Positions 1-11,056 of a DNA stretch of 64,000 nt are shown one piece after another. The notes under the pieces are model-generated. The model was not told the origin of the DNA, ran no database searches, and was given only the letters and a program-made list of their open reading frames with translations. Made by a program: the position numbers and the translations under genes. This DNA is from Chrysophaeum taylorii. Taxonomy: Eukaryota > Sar > Pelagophyceae > Pelagomonadales > Pelagomonadaceae. How positions within the stretch are numbered: position 1 is the stretch's first letter; the number at the start of each line of letters is the position of its first letter. Location of the stretch: contig JAQMWT010000021.1 in assembly GCA_029834535.1 (NCBI GenBank), forward strand, positions 152,469 to 216,468, written 5' to 3'.

Positions 1-2406
1 TTCGGCATTGTCCGGCACTTTCGGCAGCCCACATTCCCTTTGCCCGTCCACCAAAGTTATGCCATTCGCTTCGTCCTTTGGTCCGTCAAAGTCGCCAAAG
101 TCCACGTCGAACGCGCCAAACTCATGCGGCGCGTCGCCCAAGCCGTCGTTGCCTCCCGCGGAGAAAGCCCCAAAATCATCATTGTTGGCTTGCGAGCCGT
201 CGCCGTAGTTGCCTCCCGCGGAGAAAGCCCCAAAATCATCATCGTTGGCTTGCGAGCCGTCGCCATCGTTGCCTCCCGCGGAGAAAGCCCCAAAATCATC
301 ATTGTTGGCTTGCGAGCCGCCGCCGTTGTTGCCTCCCGCGGAGAAAGCCCCAAAATCATCATCGTTGGCTTGCGAGCCGTCGCCGTCCTTGCCTCCCGCG
401 GAGAAAGCCCCAAAATCATCATCGTTGGCTCGCCAGCCGCCGTCGTTGCCACCCGCTGAGACAGAGAACACCCCAAAATCGTCCATCGCCTTGGCTTGCG
501 AGACGCCGTCGTCACCCATAGCAGAGAATGCCCCAAACTCGTTGGCATGAGAGCCGCCATCGTCGCCTGCCGTAGAGAAAGCCCCAAACTCGTTGGCTTG
601 CGAGCCACCATCATCGTCGGTCGCCTTGGCTTGAGAGATGCCGTCGTCACCTCCAGCAGAGAATGCCCCAAACTCGTTGGCATGAGAGCCGCCATCGTCG
701 CCTGCCGTAGAGAAAGCCCCAAACTTGTTGGCTTGCGAGCCACCATCATCGTCGGTCGCCTTGGCTTGAGAGATGCCGTCGTCACCTCCAGCAGAGAACG
801 CCCCAAACTCGTTGGCTTGAGAGATGCCGTCGTCACCCCCCGCAGAGACAGAGAACGCCCCAAAATCGTTGGGTTGCGAGCCGCCATCGTCGCCCCCCGC
901 AGAGACAGAGAACGCCCCAAAGTCGTCGCTCGCCTCGGCTCGCGTCGCGTCGGCAAAGTCATCCCAGGTTTCCGTCGCGGCTGCAACGTCGAGATCTGCC
1001 ATGGCGTCAAACACGGAGAGCTTCGACGCGTGCGCGTTGTCGACGAACGCTGGCACCGGCGACGGCACATCGAGGACCGCCGGCACATCGAGGACCGGCG
1101 CCGCGATCCGCGCGGGCGGCTTTTTGGTCGCGATCGACTCCCCGCGCAACGCCGCGCCCAGCATGTTGTCGAGCGCCGATTTCTCGTCCTTGGTCTCCTC
1201 GCCCAAGTCATCGCTCTCCAGCGTGAGCGCCGGCGCCTTGATGGTGTCCACAGGCTCCGAGACGTCGAAATCACCGAACTCCTCCTCTTCATCGTTGGCC
1301 TTGGTAGCCACCGGAGGAGGCGCCGGAGCATCGTCGAATTCGCCGAACTCGTCTTCTTCTGGCGAATCGAAAGTCGGCATGGCAAACGGCCTGCCGAGGC
1401 GTCAAAATTACAATCGAGGGACGAGACGCACAACGCGGACTCTCGCGTGGCTAACTCCTCGCGGCTCGTCGCGACCGCGCCCGAGCGCTGCGCCAGCGAA
1501 ATGAGACGTAGCGCAACGCTGAAGTCGTCCAGAGACAAACTCCCGCGGCGGCCCGAGTCGGCGACGTCCCAGATGCGCGCGAGCACCTGCGATCATCTTA
1601 CGGTGTCGCGAAAGAACACGCACGTCGCGGGGCAGGCCCGACTCGGAGAACAGCCCCAGCGCGTCCTGGCCGCTCACCGCGCCCGAGCCCCTGCTCGTCT
1701 CCTCGAACAGCCGCCGGGTCGCGTCCCCATAATTAACCGCAGCCGGCGAAGGCGCCAACTGCTGCTGCCCCAAGGCCTGGGTTACTTGCGCCGGCGACAG
1801 CGAGGGCTTTGGCGCCGCCACGTTGGTGAAGGCCGGCTGCTGGATGGCCGCCGGTGCGCTCGCCTCCTGCTGCTGGCGGTGGCGTGCCGGGGGGCTCGCC
1901 TGCTGCCGGGGCAGGGTGACAAACGACTGCTGGTGCGTTCCAAAATTTTGCGGCGATGGCTTTTGCGCCGGCTGCGCATAGGTCTGGTTGGGTACGCCAT
2001 AGGCGTGGTGATTTTGCGGAGGCGCCGGATTTTGCGGCGGCAGCAGCGACGACTTCTGCTGAGCGAAGGCCTGGTGCTGGGGATACTGTTGTCGCGGGTA
2101 CGCGTACGGCTGCTGATACACGTGCGGCTGATAGGGCTGCTGCGCGTAGCGCTGCTGCTGCTGGTGGTAGTGCTGCTGCTGCTGGGGCCACGCCTGCTGC
2201 TGCTGCTGCTGCGGCCGCGGCGGCCCGCGCCACTGGCGCTGAGGCATCGGATGTTGTTGTTGTTGTTGTTGATACCCCGGGAACTGCTGGTGGTGGTGGG
2301 GAGCCTGATGCTGGTAGTAGCCCGGGTATTGCGCGTAGTTCTGCTGCTGCTGCTGCTGCGGCGCCCCGTAGGGCTGCTGCTGCTGCTGCTGCTGCTGCTT
2401 GTGCAT
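1..2406 (-). CDS. EH-domain, synergin-like endocytic/TGN adaptor (3' end outside window)
   Basis: Reading from 2406 leftward, I reconstruct three exons: 2406-1624, 1586-1432 and 1390-1 (open to the window edge, at least 776 residues). Introns are 1587-1623 (37 bp) and 1391-1431 (41 bp); both begin GTGCGT and end AG, and splicing restores the frame. The N-terminal ~200 residues are Gln/Tyr/Pro-rich with poly-Q. An EH domain spans roughly residues 228-300 and includes LARIWDVADSG and LSLDDFSVALRLISLAQ. The C-terminal half is acidic, starts with DEFGEFDD and then repeats FGAFSAGG(D/N)DG many times. Gamma-synergin combines one EH domain with acidic-Phe motifs that bind the gamma-adaptin ear, so I infer a clathrin/AP-1 trafficking adaptor. 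Start 2406 was chosen as the first ATG before the poly-Q. The family is fairly sure, the exact orthologue is not. Confidence 0.72.
148..945. repeat. Coding minisatellite (60-bp and ~141-bp units)
   Basis: Five nearly identical 60-bp units start at 148, 208, 268, 328 and 388. A ~141-bp higher-order unit is then repeated at about 489-628 and 629-770, followed by looser copies to 945. On the minus strand each unit encodes about 20 residues with a core DDFGAF or NEFGAF. All units keep the adaptor protein's frame. Confidence 0.9.
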
Positions 2407-2592
2407 GACTCACGGACTCACAGATTAGTCGCGCACATCGTCGTCTCGAAACCCCTCTACCAAGGGTTTGTTTGTAGTGAGTGCGCCAAGGGGTTTTATT
2501 CGTCGATTGCTAATACGTTCGAAACTGTAGACTGTATGAGGGCTTGCTTTGTTCGATTTTTGTCAAAGGGAGAGGGTTAGTATTAGGGTTAA

Positions 2593-2612
2593 TTTTGCGA
2601 TCGATCGCAAAA
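2593..2612. promoter_or_regulatory. Perfect 20-bp palindrome in a divergent promoter
   Basis: TTTTGCGATCGATCGCAAAA is an exact palindrome. It sits in the 326-bp gap between the start codons of the EH-domain gene (2406, minus) and the K+ channel gene (2733, plus). A dimeric transcription-factor site is an inference from position and symmetry only. The rest of the gap shows no other recognised element. Confidence 0.35.
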
Positions 2613-2732
2613 GCGAATCATCAAGGTGAAGTTTGCACACATGGATTGTTGAAGTTCGGTGGGACGGGCAGGAGCACGAGGGTGGTGGTGCGGTTTCGGT
2701 TGCCGTCTGATTCCGAAGAGCGTCAGCACCTC

Positions 2733-5196
2733 ATGTCGTCGTCGTCGTCGTCGAGCAAGTTCGCGCGCACCACGATGCTCGAGTCGATGCACAAAAAGTC
2801 GCTCGACGAGAGTCAATATGGTGTGGGTTCGGACCGGCGTCCCAGCAGCATCCGCGACACGACCTCGGCCGAAAGTGCGCCGAGCCAATTCCTGGAAGCT
2901 GCCTACACCTTGAGCCTGATCGGGTCGTGCATCGTGTCGTTGTTTGCCCTCGCGCCGCGGCTCGCATTCTCGGGGAGTCCCCGCAAAGAAGAGCTGCAGC
3001 GCGTCCTGTTTGGTCTACAGCAGTCGTCGTCGTTCTCGTTTTTGGTTTTGTACGTGGCGGGAGCGCGGATGTTGCGGCAGCTGCGGCTCAAGAAAATCAG
3101 GGCGTTGTTGCTCCTCGGGCAAGACGAAAAGGTGCGGAAGCTATGGTGTTCGTCGTCGTCGTCGTCGTCGCGCCACGCTTTGGACCACCCGCTCAACGTC
3201 GCGACGCAAGTCGTGTTTGCGAGCGTCGTTCCCACGATTACGGATTTTATGATGCTCGCGTCCCCGAAGAGGCAGGGTCTGAGGTGGGTTGGGTGCTTCC
3301 GGTTGTTGCACTTGTTCAACTTCCGGCCCGCGTTCTCGGCGTTGGACGTGAACCTGAGTCTCCCGGCGTCGGTCACGCCCATGCTTCGAAACATTTTGAT
3401 CATGTGTTTTACGACGCACTACGCGGCGTGCTTTTATTGGCTCCTCGCGCGGTGGAAGGGGTTTACGGAAAACACGTGGGTCGGCGCGCATCGTCCCGCC
3501 TTGGTGGACGCCTCGGCCAACACGCAGTACGTACACTCGCTCTATTTTTCGGTAATTACGATGAGCACGGTCGGCTACGGAGACATCTACCCCGTGTCCA
3601 AGTCCGAGGTCACCGTCACGATCTGCTACGTCTTGATCAATATATTCTTGATGGCCAACATCATCGGGGTCGTCTCGGCGTTGGCGGCGCTCAAAGACAC
3701 GGACCTTGCCGAGCAGCGGTCGCGCATCGCGCGCTTCGAGAGGATGCTCGAGAGCGAACACATCAGTCACGACGTCGCCAACGCCACGAAAGAGTACCTC
3801 CGTCTGGCGCTCCGATACGCGCAGGTCGATGTCGACGCCCTCCCGATATCCGTGCGTCTTCGGATCCGCACCGAGCGCTTCGGTGAAGTGTTGCGGTCGC
3901 TCCCTCTTTTTCGCGGCACGTCGGATCGCTTCGTGCGCGAATGCATCTCGCTCGTCAAGGAGGACTCCTTCGTGAGAGGCCTCGACGTCGTCCGCTCGGG
4001 AGACCTCGGATCGCGCCTCATTATCATCGTCGAGGGCCACGCGACACTCGAGGTGGCGGCGGCGGCGGCGGACAACGACGACGTCCACGCGGCCGGAGCC
4101 GACGAAATTTCGTTGGCGCGCTCGTCCCGCAAAGAAAGTAACGAATATACCGCGGCGGTTCTGTATCGCCACTCGTGTTTCGGGGCAGAATCGTTCGTGT
4201 GCGGCATGGTCCAGCCATGGACCGTGTGCGCCCGCACGCTCCTCCGCGTCATTTCGTTGGACGAAGTCGATCGCCGCGAGCTCGAAAGGTCGCACCCCAA
4301 CGACTGGTCTAAGATGCGGTCGAATTTACTCGGCATGACCGCGAGTTTCAAGCAAGCAGCCCAACTCCTGGCCACCCAAATCACCAACGGCACGGGATTG
4401 GATACCCAGCTCAAAGTGGATCGGCTGAAGATGTCGCTCGAGGCGCCGTCGATGATGCCTCGCCAGTGCGCCGACAGACTCGTCGAAGACGCGACCCGCG
4501 TCATGGAGTCCATCGCCCGCGACGCCTCGGGGGCTTCCCACTCGCTCTCGGCGCTGCACTGCCACATCGCGGGAAACGGCGACGTCAAAGAGCTCCGGCG
4601 ACTGATCGACTTGGTCCCCGTTTCCCAAGTGCCCGGAGACTACGACAATCGCTGCGCCCTCCATCTCGCCGCGGCCAACGGTCGCGTCGAGTGCGTGCGC
4701 CTCTTGGTGGGCGCTGGGGCTGACGTGTCCGCGGTCGACCGATTCGGGAGAACGCCCTTGATGGAAGCGGTCTTGAACGACAAACCAGAAGTTATTGCGT
4801 TCCTGCGCTCGCACGACGCCGAGCTGAGGATGAGCGATCGCCTAACCGCGCAAAGTCTGTGCGACGCCGCCTTCGCCGGCGATTCAAAACTTCTCGCGAA
4901 TTTCCTCAACGCTGGAGCCAACCCGAACGCGAGCGACTACGATCTCCGGACGCCGCTCATGATTGCTGCGGCCGAAGGCTCCTTGCCGTTGTGTCGGGAG
5001 CTCTTGGCGCGCGGTGCCAATCCCCGAGCCAAAGACCGCTGGGGTCACACTCCCGCCGACGAGGCTAAGCACTTTGGCCATACAGGCGCCTTATGTGACC
5101 TCCTCCTCAGCGCCGAGAAGGATACTCTCAGTGCGCACGAGAAGAAGTGGCAACAGACGAGGGCCAAATTTATCAAGAAACAACAAGAAACCAAAC

Positions 5197-5227
<31 letters not shown>

Positions 5228-5246
5228 CGACGCCGGGCTTTCGTGA
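2733..5246 (+). CDS. Plant-type (AKT/KAT-like) voltage-gated K+ channel with cNMP and ankyrin domains
   Basis: The 837-residue product has hydrophobic segments S1-S6 from about residue 50 to 320, an Arg-containing S4-like stretch (LRWVGCFRLLHLFNF), and the K+ selectivity filter TVGYGD at residues 279-284. A cyclic-nucleotide-binding-like domain follows at about 390-515 (around SRLIIIVEGHATLEV), then ankyrin repeats at about 610-790 (DYDNRCALHLAAANGR, DLRTPLMIAAAEGS). The tail is a Glu run from a GAA microsatellite. Domain order matches plant inward rectifiers of the AKT1 type, which move K+ across the plasma membrane. I chose ATG 2733 (Ser run); the frame is open upstream to 2544, so a longer N-terminus is possible. 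No introns are seen. It is convergent with the sulfatase gene downstream; the 366-bp gap between them shows nothing but presumed 3' UTRs. Confidence 0.9.
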
Positions 5247-5612
5247 ATAATGTATGTACTAGTACGTTCGCCCTCGCAAGAGTTTAAATCACTGTCCTCC
5301 GCAAAACTACTATTTGTTTACTCTGCGGACGCCGTATCCTCAAAGTTCGTCCATCTTGTTTTGTTTTCTCCGAGGATTACGCACCAGCGTGTGCCCCGAC
5401 AGCGCCCGAGCGAAGACATAATAGTGCAGAGGAAGGAATGGATCCTCCACGTTCTCTTCCACTGCAAGCCTCATCTGTACATATTAATAAAATCGGTTCG
5501 CCCTTCTTCTTATTATTAGTTAGTTGATGATGTCGAGTTGGTGATGTTAGTTTAGGTCCGATGTCCACGTTGTTGTCATGATGATGCCGGGTTCACGTCG
5601 TCGTGCTTGTCG

Positions 5613-7573
5613 TCAGGATCTCTCAAACGGTCCCACGAAATAACCGCGCTCAGTCCACGCCGTGTACGCCGCGATGTAATCGCACGGCGCATAGACCGAG
5701 TCGACCATGCTGTCCCTGAACGTCTGGAGCCTCTCCAATAGGTGCTGAACGATGTCGGGTCGAAGGCTCGCGAGGTTTTTGGCCTCCGAAGGGTCGTGAG
5801 TAATGTTAAAGAGATATGTGACCTGCGAGCATGGCAGCAGCATACGTATTAGACAAATCAGACGAAGGCGACACGCACGTTATCATATCCGTAGGCGCAG
5901 TCTTCGATATTCTCGTAAGATGGAGAGCAATAGCCGAGGCCTTCGGGACACGTCGAAAAGACCGGCTCGAAATATGACGAGGCATCCTGCCCCATGACGA
6001 GCTTCATGTCGCCGACACGAATCGCCTGGATTGGCGTGCTCAGCAACGATAAGTTGGCACCGACATGCGCCAACGACCAAATGTCGATGTTGTGTAGGAT
6101 TTCGGTCCGTGGATAGTCTCGCATTTCCTCGTCGTTCGCGCGCAAGAGCGCGTTCCACTGGTCGATTCCATCGAGGTCCGCGGGTAACAACTCGGGCCTC
6201 GTATTGAGCGCGCCTGTCACGATTGTCGGCACCCAGTCGCTGACGTGGAAGAGACCCTCGTAGTACCCTCCGCGTCTCGCAAGTGGGATCAGCGGCGAAT
6301 GCACGAACGCGTTGACGTGGATGCCGCCCTCGTACAAGTACTGTTTGCCGCCCCTTAGCGGATGGTTGTACCCGCCCGATGAAGAGCACCCACCGTTGTC
6401 GCTCGCGACCACGAGCACTACGTTGTCGTACAAGCCGTAGGACTGAAGCGTGCCGACGGCCGCGCGCATGGCATTGTCGAGAATGATCGTGATCGCCGCG
6501 AACGTTCGTCTGTACGGGTCCTCGACGCTGTCGAGGAGCGCGATGTCCGCGGCGGTAAAGTACTTTCTGGGAGGCGGGTCGAGCGGCGCGTGCACGTTCT
6601 GCCACGACAGGTATACGAAAGTAGGGTCTGCCGTCCTGCTTGTCCTGTTTATGATGGAATCGAATTGGTCCGACAGTAGAAAGGTCGAATAAACGCCGAT
6701 AGAGTCGACGGCGTGCACGCCGTTGTGTCGCATGTCGTAGAAGCACGTGCTATGGGCGCAGGCGTGCGGGCTCTTGTGGCTGTAGTACCAAAGCTGGTCG
6801 GAGAGGTAGCCGTAAAACTCGTCGAAACCGCGATTGTATGGGAGATACTCGGACTTGTAGTGGCCGAGGTGCCATTTGCCAATCGCGAACGTCTCGTATT
6901 TTCCCACTTTCTTGAGAAACGACGGCAGCAGCATGTAGTCGGTCGGCATGCCCCACACAGACTCGGGCTGAATCACGTCGTGTTGCATGCCCGTGTGAAT
7001 GGGGTAGTAACCCGACAGCAGCGCCGCGCGCGCCGGCGTGCAAAGCTGTTGCGAATAATACTTGGCGAGCTTGATGCCGTCGGCGGCGAGCGCGTCCAGA
7101 AACGGCGTCGCGTTCTGGAGTTGGTCGAACCCACCGTTGGTGTAGCCCATATCACTGTATCCCTGGTCGTCTATTAACGCAAGAACGATGTGCGGATAGC
7201 GCTGCTTCGCTGACTCTGGGGTCTCCGACGGCTCCCAAACGGACTTGTTGGTGCCCAGCGCGCGCCAAGTCGCTGCATGCTTGTCCTCGCCGAACGTCGC
7301 CGCCGCGAGCCAATCAAATGTACTGTCAGCAGACCACCGCCGCTGTTGCTGCTCCGCTTGTGGCGCGTTCTTCGCGCTGTCAAAGCTCGTCGTGGCCCCA
7401 GACTGACTATGTTGTCGCCACCGCTCAGCGGCAATGCCGACGACGAAACTGCAGCACACGGGGATGATCCACGCGAGCGGCATCGAATGGCATGCGCCGG
7501 TGCGATGTCTCCCCGCTTTTCCGGCGGCGACCAAGGCGTCGCACTCTTCATCTCCCTCGCTTTGATACCCCAT
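5613..7573 (-). CDS. Arylsulfatase (ARSB/ARSI/J-like), membrane-anchored or secreted
   Basis: Two exons, 7573-5879 and 5822-5613, are joined across a 56-bp intron (GTGCGT...GCAG, phase 0), giving 634 residues. A hydrophobic segment near residues 33-49 (LAWIIPVCCSFVVGIAA) is a likely signal anchor. Catalytic signatures are ALIDDQGYSDMG (metal ligands near 135-136), LCTPARAALLSG with Cys178 as the presumed formylglycine residue, and IGKWHLGHY. The second exon supplies the usual C-terminal block TYLFNITHDPSEAKNLA. The family hydrolyses sulfate esters, here probably of sulfated polysaccharides outside the cell or in a lysosome-like compartment. ATG 7618 would add 15 residues; I prefer 7573. It is divergent from the lumenal-protein gene, with 128 bp between the starts. 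Confidence 0.9.
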
Positions 7574-7701
7574 GGCCACCCGCGTGCGAGCGTACGTACT
7601 CAAATTTATTAGGACCAATTTTCAGAGACAATAGTAACAAAAGGGGGGGGGGGGTGCGACCGGGGGCGGGCTTGAGGGTTTTGGTGCGTGGTGGTTTGGT
7701 G

Positions 7702-8232
7702 ATGAAGGTGGTGCTTTTCCTCTTACCAGCCGCGCTGCAGACGGCATCCTTGCAAATCTCGAGCAGACGAATAGCGGTGCAGGGTATCTCGACGGCCCTG
7801 ATTGTTCAGCCGATGCGTCTCGATGCTGCTGTTGCCGACACGAGCGCCGCCCTCGAGCAAATCGGTGCGGCGAGGGCCGTCCTCGCTAGTCTTATGGACG
7901 CGGCAACGTACGAAAAGACCGTCGAGGGCGGTGGGGACGCGCTGCGGCGCGTGTTGGGGTTCGTCGGAAGCACGTCACCTCTCTTCACCATCGAAAAGGC
8001 GCTGCAAGCGGTGGCTGAAGACGCGGTTGATCCGGGCGAATTTTTTGAGGAGAAAGAACGATTTCTGATTGCGTTGCGCGCGGCCGACGCCGACGCATAT
8101 TCTGCAAATTTTGTCGAGTACAGCGCAGCCAAGGCCACGCCACAACAGTACTTCGCATCCGCGCGTCGTGAGATCAAAGTCGCGTTGCAGAGCCTCGACG
8201 GCATGCTCGCGACGCTGCCGCCGGAGGTTTAG
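7702..8232 (+). CDS. Small plastid thylakoid-lumen-type protein (PsbQ-like helical bundle?)
   Basis: The 176-residue product begins with a secretory-type leader (MKVVLFLLPAALQTAS), as expected for complex plastids. A second signal follows: twin arginine in SSRRIAVQG, a hydrophobic stretch, and an AVA cleavage-like site near residue 49. This is the bipartite plan of Tat-imported thylakoid-lumen proteins. The mature ~125 residues look all-helical and end in EIKVALQSLDGMLATLPPEV, which resembles PsbQ-type extrinsic photosystem II subunits. Targeting is inferred from the leader; the PsbQ-like assignment is tentative. The frame is open upstream to 7492, but ATG 7702 is the first that exposes a leader. 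Confidence 0.6.
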   Translation: MKVVLFLLPAALQTASLQISSRRIAVQGISTALIVQPMRLDAAVADTSAALEQIGAARAVLASLMDAATYEKTVEGGGDALRRVLGFVGSTSPLFTIEKALQAVAEDAVDPGEFFEEKERFLIALRAADADAYSANFVEYSAAKATPQQYFASARREIKVALQSLDGMLATLPPEV

Positions 8233-9019
8233 AATATCGCCCGAGCGTGCGTTTCTGTAGCAGCAGCAGCAGCAGCAGCAAAGACGGGGTAGCGGAAGCA
8301 GATTCCTTCTGCTCACAGCAGTTTGTTGGCCGCGACCACTGTTATCGACGACGGGAGCTTTAGAGATCATACGCGTGTTCGCGGACGCAGTGCGTGGCGC
8401 ATCCACACGACGAAGCCCCGGGCGATTCGCATTGGGACCATTCTGCGATGACGACGCCCCACTACCACTGAACGCAGTGGGGCAATCGTGCGGTCAATAC
8501 GAGTAATATTTAGTCGCACGCTCGCGAAAGTTTGCCCGTGGGCAACCGATGTGCGGCGGGACCACCTCTCGTAAGGGAGTCGCCGCGGCGGGTCTCGATT
8601 TCCCCTAAAGGAGTCAAATCAGCCAACTTAAGACTTCAATTAAACCGGAGATAAAAGAAAGCTGAAACTGGCGAGAGGATCCTCGTGTAGCCGTCAAGAA
8701 CAACCCTAGAAAATACACAGCGCGGGTCCTATTTGGGCTCCTCCTAGCTGCGAGTTCTCCTCGAGCTCAAGCTCGTTCTCCGCGCTATTTTGCATTTCAA
8801 TAATCGATGACGTCCACGGGTGGGCAAATAAGTATTTGAACCGTCGATGATAACCAGGAGTGGGTGCCACCAAAGCGCGGTGAACGACCACGTGATTTTG
8901 ACCAAGCAGGACAACGACTCGAATAGGCGACGACGGCTCGACTACAATAATTTGGGGATGATGCGCGACAAACAATTCGATTTTACTCACGCAGGACCAA
9001 GACAACAGTTCAAGGCAGC
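8233..9019. other. Intergenic, no gene recognised
   Basis: This holds a CAG microsatellite at about 8259-8281 and a short hairpin (CCCCACT...AGTGGGG) near 8456-8482. It also has two similar phrases, CTCGTAAGGGAGTC and CCCCTAAAGGAGTC, near 8567-8612. No convincing ORF was found. The right part is probably the eroded body of the hAT element that follows. Confidence 0.5.
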
Positions 9020-9250
9020 TCTCTGGGTCGAGCGCATCCTCTTGCACTGCCAGCATATGTCGTCCAGTCCGCCAATGTCGAGCCCTTCTGCAAGGCCCAC
9101 AAACTCGTCCACTCCAAGGCCAGGAGCTCCCTACCGTTCACCCACCAGCTCCTGTTTACCAACGTCCGATTACGCCTTCTAAACAACAAATGTACCGAGG
9201 AGACCGACGACTTCCTCGTGCAAGCCGTCGAGCATCTGACGACGACAAGC
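9020..9250 (+). pseudogene. hAT transposase C-terminal relic
   Basis: In the frame starting at 9020 the translation includes AHPLALPAYVVQSANVEP, then KLVHSKARSSLP and LLFTNVRLRLLNN. This matches the hAT dimerisation block pattern (YPxLAxxA...SAxVERxFS...IxxKxRxxL...LxxxNxRLL). The usual VERxFS is changed to VEPFCK. There is no start codon and no upstream DDE region in the same frame, so this is a truncated, inactive remnant. Confidence 0.6.
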
Positions 9251-9546
9251 CCTAGCTCGCGGAGACTCTTGCGGCGCCGCCGCGGACGACACCGATGACG
9301 AGTGCAAAGATCCTTATGTGGTAATAATGTTGCAATAGAGAGCCTGTAAACCCCTTCATTTGAAGAACAACAAAAAAGTTTGGTGGTAGTGGTACACTTA
9401 CCACATCGACACTTACCACTGAGGATATACTATGCACGTCACTCTCTGACGTCAGTAGTACAGTGCGCTTTTAGAGCACGCACTTTGCTTTCGCCGTTGC
9501 CGAGCGAGGGCCTTGTTGACGGCCGGCAAGAGTGCGGTTGCCCGAC

Positions 9547-11056
9547 ATGGGCGGGGGGTATGAACCGATCGGGGATTCGCGACAACGAACGACGGGCGTG
9601 GCAGCGTTTGCGCTGGCGGCGGCGGTGGTGTTACTGGTTGCGAACGCCAGCTTGTTACGGTGGCCGGTGCTGCGTCGGCGGTCAATTACATCCGTTGGAG
9701 AGAAGGAGCGCGTCGGGGACCCATCGGCGTTGGACTTTGAGCTGTACAAGATTGCTCTGTCGTCGCGCGTCGGGGACTCGAACTTGATTCGCGAGTTTGT
9801 CAACGAGACTATAGCTCCGATGGATCCTAACTTTGACCTAGGGTGCGGGGGCGTGAAGATCAACGCGTATCTACTGCCATACGGCCCGCAGCTGCATTGG
9901 GTCGAGAGCTCGATCCTGTCGGACGATCCAGCACCGATCGAGGATTGGCAGACGTATTTCGAGACCGTCAACGGCGGACTGAGCGAGTTCAACGCCTTCA
10001 TGCACAACAAAATATCGATGTTCACGACGAATCTCGCCGGTCCGCTTGCGATCCTTCGGCAGCGCGATGTCTCGATGCTGTTGCGGCGAAGCACGGGCTA
10101 CACGACGGGCGCCGCGAGTCCAGTCGGAGAGGTTGCCCACGTCGTCTTTTCGATCTCCGGCCGCGCCTACGAGTTTCTCGCGCCTATCGCGGGAAATCTC
10201 ATTCGTGAGACGCGAGACTGGCCCGAGTGGGACGACACTCTCGAATGCCCGCCGGCGCATCGCCTCGACGAAAATCTCGACGAGTACTCGACGACGTACG
10301 AGGCATACGTCGACGACGCGTCGTCGCTCATGTCCGCCTGGAAGCGAGAACGGGGATACTTTCCGCCGATGCTCGCGCACGTCGGCGTGGCCATCGTCGA
10401 GGAGGACCTCACTCTCGTCCGTCACGGACTCTTTGATGATTTGAGCTCAATAGCCGGCATCCACGCGTACGAGGAGTACGCGACAGACGACGCCGGAGAC
10501 TGCGTCGTTTACCGTATCCCCACTGTCTCGTCAAAAGGATTCCGTGCGCCCGTGCGATACGTGATCAACCCCGCCGCCAGCCGCGAGCTGGCAGCCCGTG
10601 GGCACGGCAGGTCCGTCGCCGAGTATAACCAGTACATCCATTCGATCCACGAACGAACGGCCGCCGCCTACGACGACTGGGAGGGCTGGGACCATTGGCT
10701 CGATCAGGTGTGTTGTGTTTCCTGGTCTCTTTCACCCTCGATTGCCCCAGCATATTGGCCTCAAATACGTTGGGCACCGAAACGAGGCTGTCGCCCGAAT
10801 GCTCAACGACAATCTCACGTCCGTCGCGGTTGGCCAGAGAACCACGGCCGACTACGGTCAAGAAAAGGCTGTGCACTGGTACACCGGCTACCGCGGGTCT
10901 ATATCTTGGGAATATTGGGTCACGGGCTGCTCGGAGTTCTCGACCAACGGCGAGGCAGACGTCTGCGCCTGCATTAGCGCAAACAACGACGCGTTGTTTG
11001 CGGCCGAGTTCGGCACCAATTGTACGGGCCTGGGAGACTGGTATGAGAATGGCTGA
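9547..11056 (+). CDS. Signal-anchored protein of unknown function
   Basis: Two exons, 9547-10707 and 10751-11056, are joined across a 43-bp intron (GTGTGT...CCAG, phase 0), giving 488 residues. A hydrophobic segment at about residues 17-35 (GVAAFALAAAVVLLVANAS) near the N-terminus predicts a signal anchor or signal peptide, so most of the chain is lumenal or extracellular. The C-terminal exon is rich in aromatic residues and Cys (WYTGYRGSISWEYWVTGCS, then CACISANND). I recognise no family. The sharp frame join and the sensible C-terminus support the model. ATG 9547 is the first ATG of the frame. Confidence 0.7.

Noticed and set aside
148-447. CRISPR-like array of 60-bp repeats
   Set aside because: There are no unique spacers. 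The units are contiguous, in frame and encode FGAFS repeats in a eukaryotic gene.
496-2580. Long plus-strand ORF (694 codons) opposite the EH-domain gene
   Set aside because: Its translation is Arg/Leu-rich low complexity, a shadow of the poly-Q and repeat coding on the minus strand.
3141-4295. Minus-strand ORF of 384 codons inside the K+ channel
   Set aside because: Antisense shadow in GC-rich DNA; no domain.
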